From Chthoniobacterales bacterium (lineage in GTDB: Bacteria > Verrucomicrobiota > Verrucomicrobiae > Chthoniobacterales > UBA10450), in contig QHBL01000282.1 in assembly GCA_003244125.1 (NCBI GenBank), positions 1-7,055 on the forward strand: 7,055 bases of DNA. The letters run 5' to 3'. Shown one piece after another: positions 6,288-7,055 of this stretch. A program made the position numbers and the translations under genes. Within the stretch, counting starts at the first letter, position 1; each line of letters opens with the position of its first letter. The notes below the pieces were generated by a model. It did no database searches and had not been told where the DNA came from. It saw nothing but the letters and a program-made list of their open reading frames with translations.

Positions 6288-7055
6288 CACCCCTTCTTCA
6301 GCGCCTCCGCCTTGCGCACCAGCTCGATGAATCCCGCGCGATAGCCATTCGGGTCCTCGCCTTTGCCCTCCTGCGCCCACTCTCGCACCGCGCCGAACGT
6401 CCCGCTCCCCTTGAACTCGGAATCGCGCAGCACCATTCCGAATTCCGCCACCGCCACCGCAAATTTGAAATCGTTAGAAGCATTCGCGAATTGCTTCCCA
6501 TCGTCCACCAGCGCGCGCTCGATCAACTCACTCTTCTCACCGTCTGGCTTTTTGTAACGCAGCTTCACCGTCAGCATCTCGTTAGAATTTGCCGGCTGCT
6601 GCGCGGGCGACGCATACTTCAGCGCATCCACCGGCGGCACACTCGGACTCACCGCCGCCCCCACCGGCACCACCTCATACAAAGCCGTCACCGTATGCCC
6701 CGCGCCGATCTCCCCCGCATCGATCTTATCGTTATTAAAATCCTCCTTCCGCAACATCCGCTTCTCATAACCGATCAGCCGATACGAGCTAACGACTCGC
6801 GGATTCCATTCCACCTGCACCTTTACATCCTTCGCGATCGTCACCAGCGTGCCATTCATCTGCTGCACCAGCACCTTGCGCGCTTCATCCAGCGAATCGA
6901 GAAACGCGTAGTTCCCGTTCCCCTTGTCCGCCAGCTTCTGCATCGTTCCATCTTTCAAATTGTCATCGCCCACGCCGAGCACGCTTAGGAACACCCCGCT
7001 CTTCGCCTTCTCCTCGATTAACCGGATGAGCTCACCCTGGCTCGTCACGCCGATG
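6287..7055 (-). CDS. VWA-domain protein, YfbK/DUF3520 family, C-terminal part (5' end outside window)
   Basis: 255 residues of the C-terminal part; the frame is open to the right edge, where it reads IGVTSQGELIRLIEEK. The GTG at 7048 is an internal valine, not the start. The visible part contains the end of a von Willebrand A domain (TSQGELIRLIEEKAKSGVFL, then VLGVGDDNLKDGTMQKLADK and GNGNYAFLDSLDEAR) and then the DUF3520 (YfbK C-terminal) domain: VEWNPRVVSSYRLIGYE, DAGEIGAGHTVTALYEVVP, and the ending VAEFGMVLRDSEFKGSGTF..GEDPNGYRAGFIELVRKAEALKK. E. coli YfbK has the same order. The MIDAS metal-binding motif (DxSxS) lies upstream and cannot be seen. Function is poorly known; family proteins are often lipoproteins or secreted. 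The stop is TGA at 6287-6289. It converges on the transporter gene. Confidence 0.9.
   Translation of the reverse strand, partial: IGVTSQGELIRLIEEKAKSGVFLSVLGVGDDNLKDGTMQKLADKGNGNYAFLDSLDEARKVLVQQMNGTLVTIAKDVKVQVEWNPRVVSSYRLIGYEKRMLRKEDFNNDKIDAGEIGAGHTVTALYEVVPVGAAVSPSVPPVDALKYASPAQQPANSNEMLTVKLRYKKPDGEKSELIERALVDDGKQFANASNDFKFAVAVAEFGMVLRDSEFKGSGTFGAVREWAQEGKGEDPNGYRAGFIELVRKAEALKKG

Noticed and set aside
7046..7048. GTG as a start codon of the VWA gene
   Set aside because: The frame continues to the window edge and the family has an Ile/Val-Gly-Val-Thr-Ser-Gln-Gly-Glu run here, so this valine is internal.

Overview
This is a bacterial chromosomal segment, moderately GC-rich, made mostly of housekeeping genes. 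The core is a leftward (minus-strand) translation/transcription cluster in the common bacterial order tRNA-Thr(GGU) - tuf (EF-Tu) - tRNA-Trp(CCA) - secE - nusG - rplK. The proteins, and the intergenic hairpin repeats with purine-rich arms, give an impression of a soil or freshwater Verrucomicrobiota-type organism. That placement is an unproven guess; only 'Bacteria' is firm.

Layout, left to right. Bases 1-360 carry the C-terminal end of a DUF885 protein (+). It meets, stop codon against stop codon, a class I SAM-dependent methyltransferase (361-1053, -). Then come rplK, nusG and secE, a 100-nt spacer filled by a long hairpin, tRNA-Trp, a second inverted repeat, tuf, tRNA-Thr, and a leader with a plausible sigma70-type promoter at 4017-4044. 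A third inverted repeat (4103-4212) separates this cluster from a leftward gene for a secreted or membrane-anchored TPR protein (4226-5158). Divergent from it is an EamA/DMT-type transporter (5231-6178, +). This converges across a fourth inverted repeat on the C-terminal part of a YfbK-type VWA/DUF3520 protein (6287 to beyond the right edge, -).

How the genes work together: EF-Tu delivers aminoacyl-tRNAs (including the two tRNAs encoded here), L11 forms part of the ribosomal GTPase-associated region, NusG links RNA polymerase to Rho or ribosomes, and SecE is the small essential Sec translocon subunit. The TPR, transporter and VWA genes show no obvious functional link to this cluster or to one another.

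The window has no mobile element, CRISPR array or recognisable new defence or biosynthetic system. Points worth a second look are: (1) the heptamer TCGTTAG/CTAACGA occurs nine times, in several reading frames and once between genes, about tenfold above a simple base-composition expectation; (2) rplK is not followed by rplA; (3) a 33-nt-arm hairpin ends one base before the secE start codon and replaces any Shine-Dalgarno; (4) four of the intergenic spaces hold different imperfect inverted repeats; (5) two convergent genes have no bases between their stop codons.
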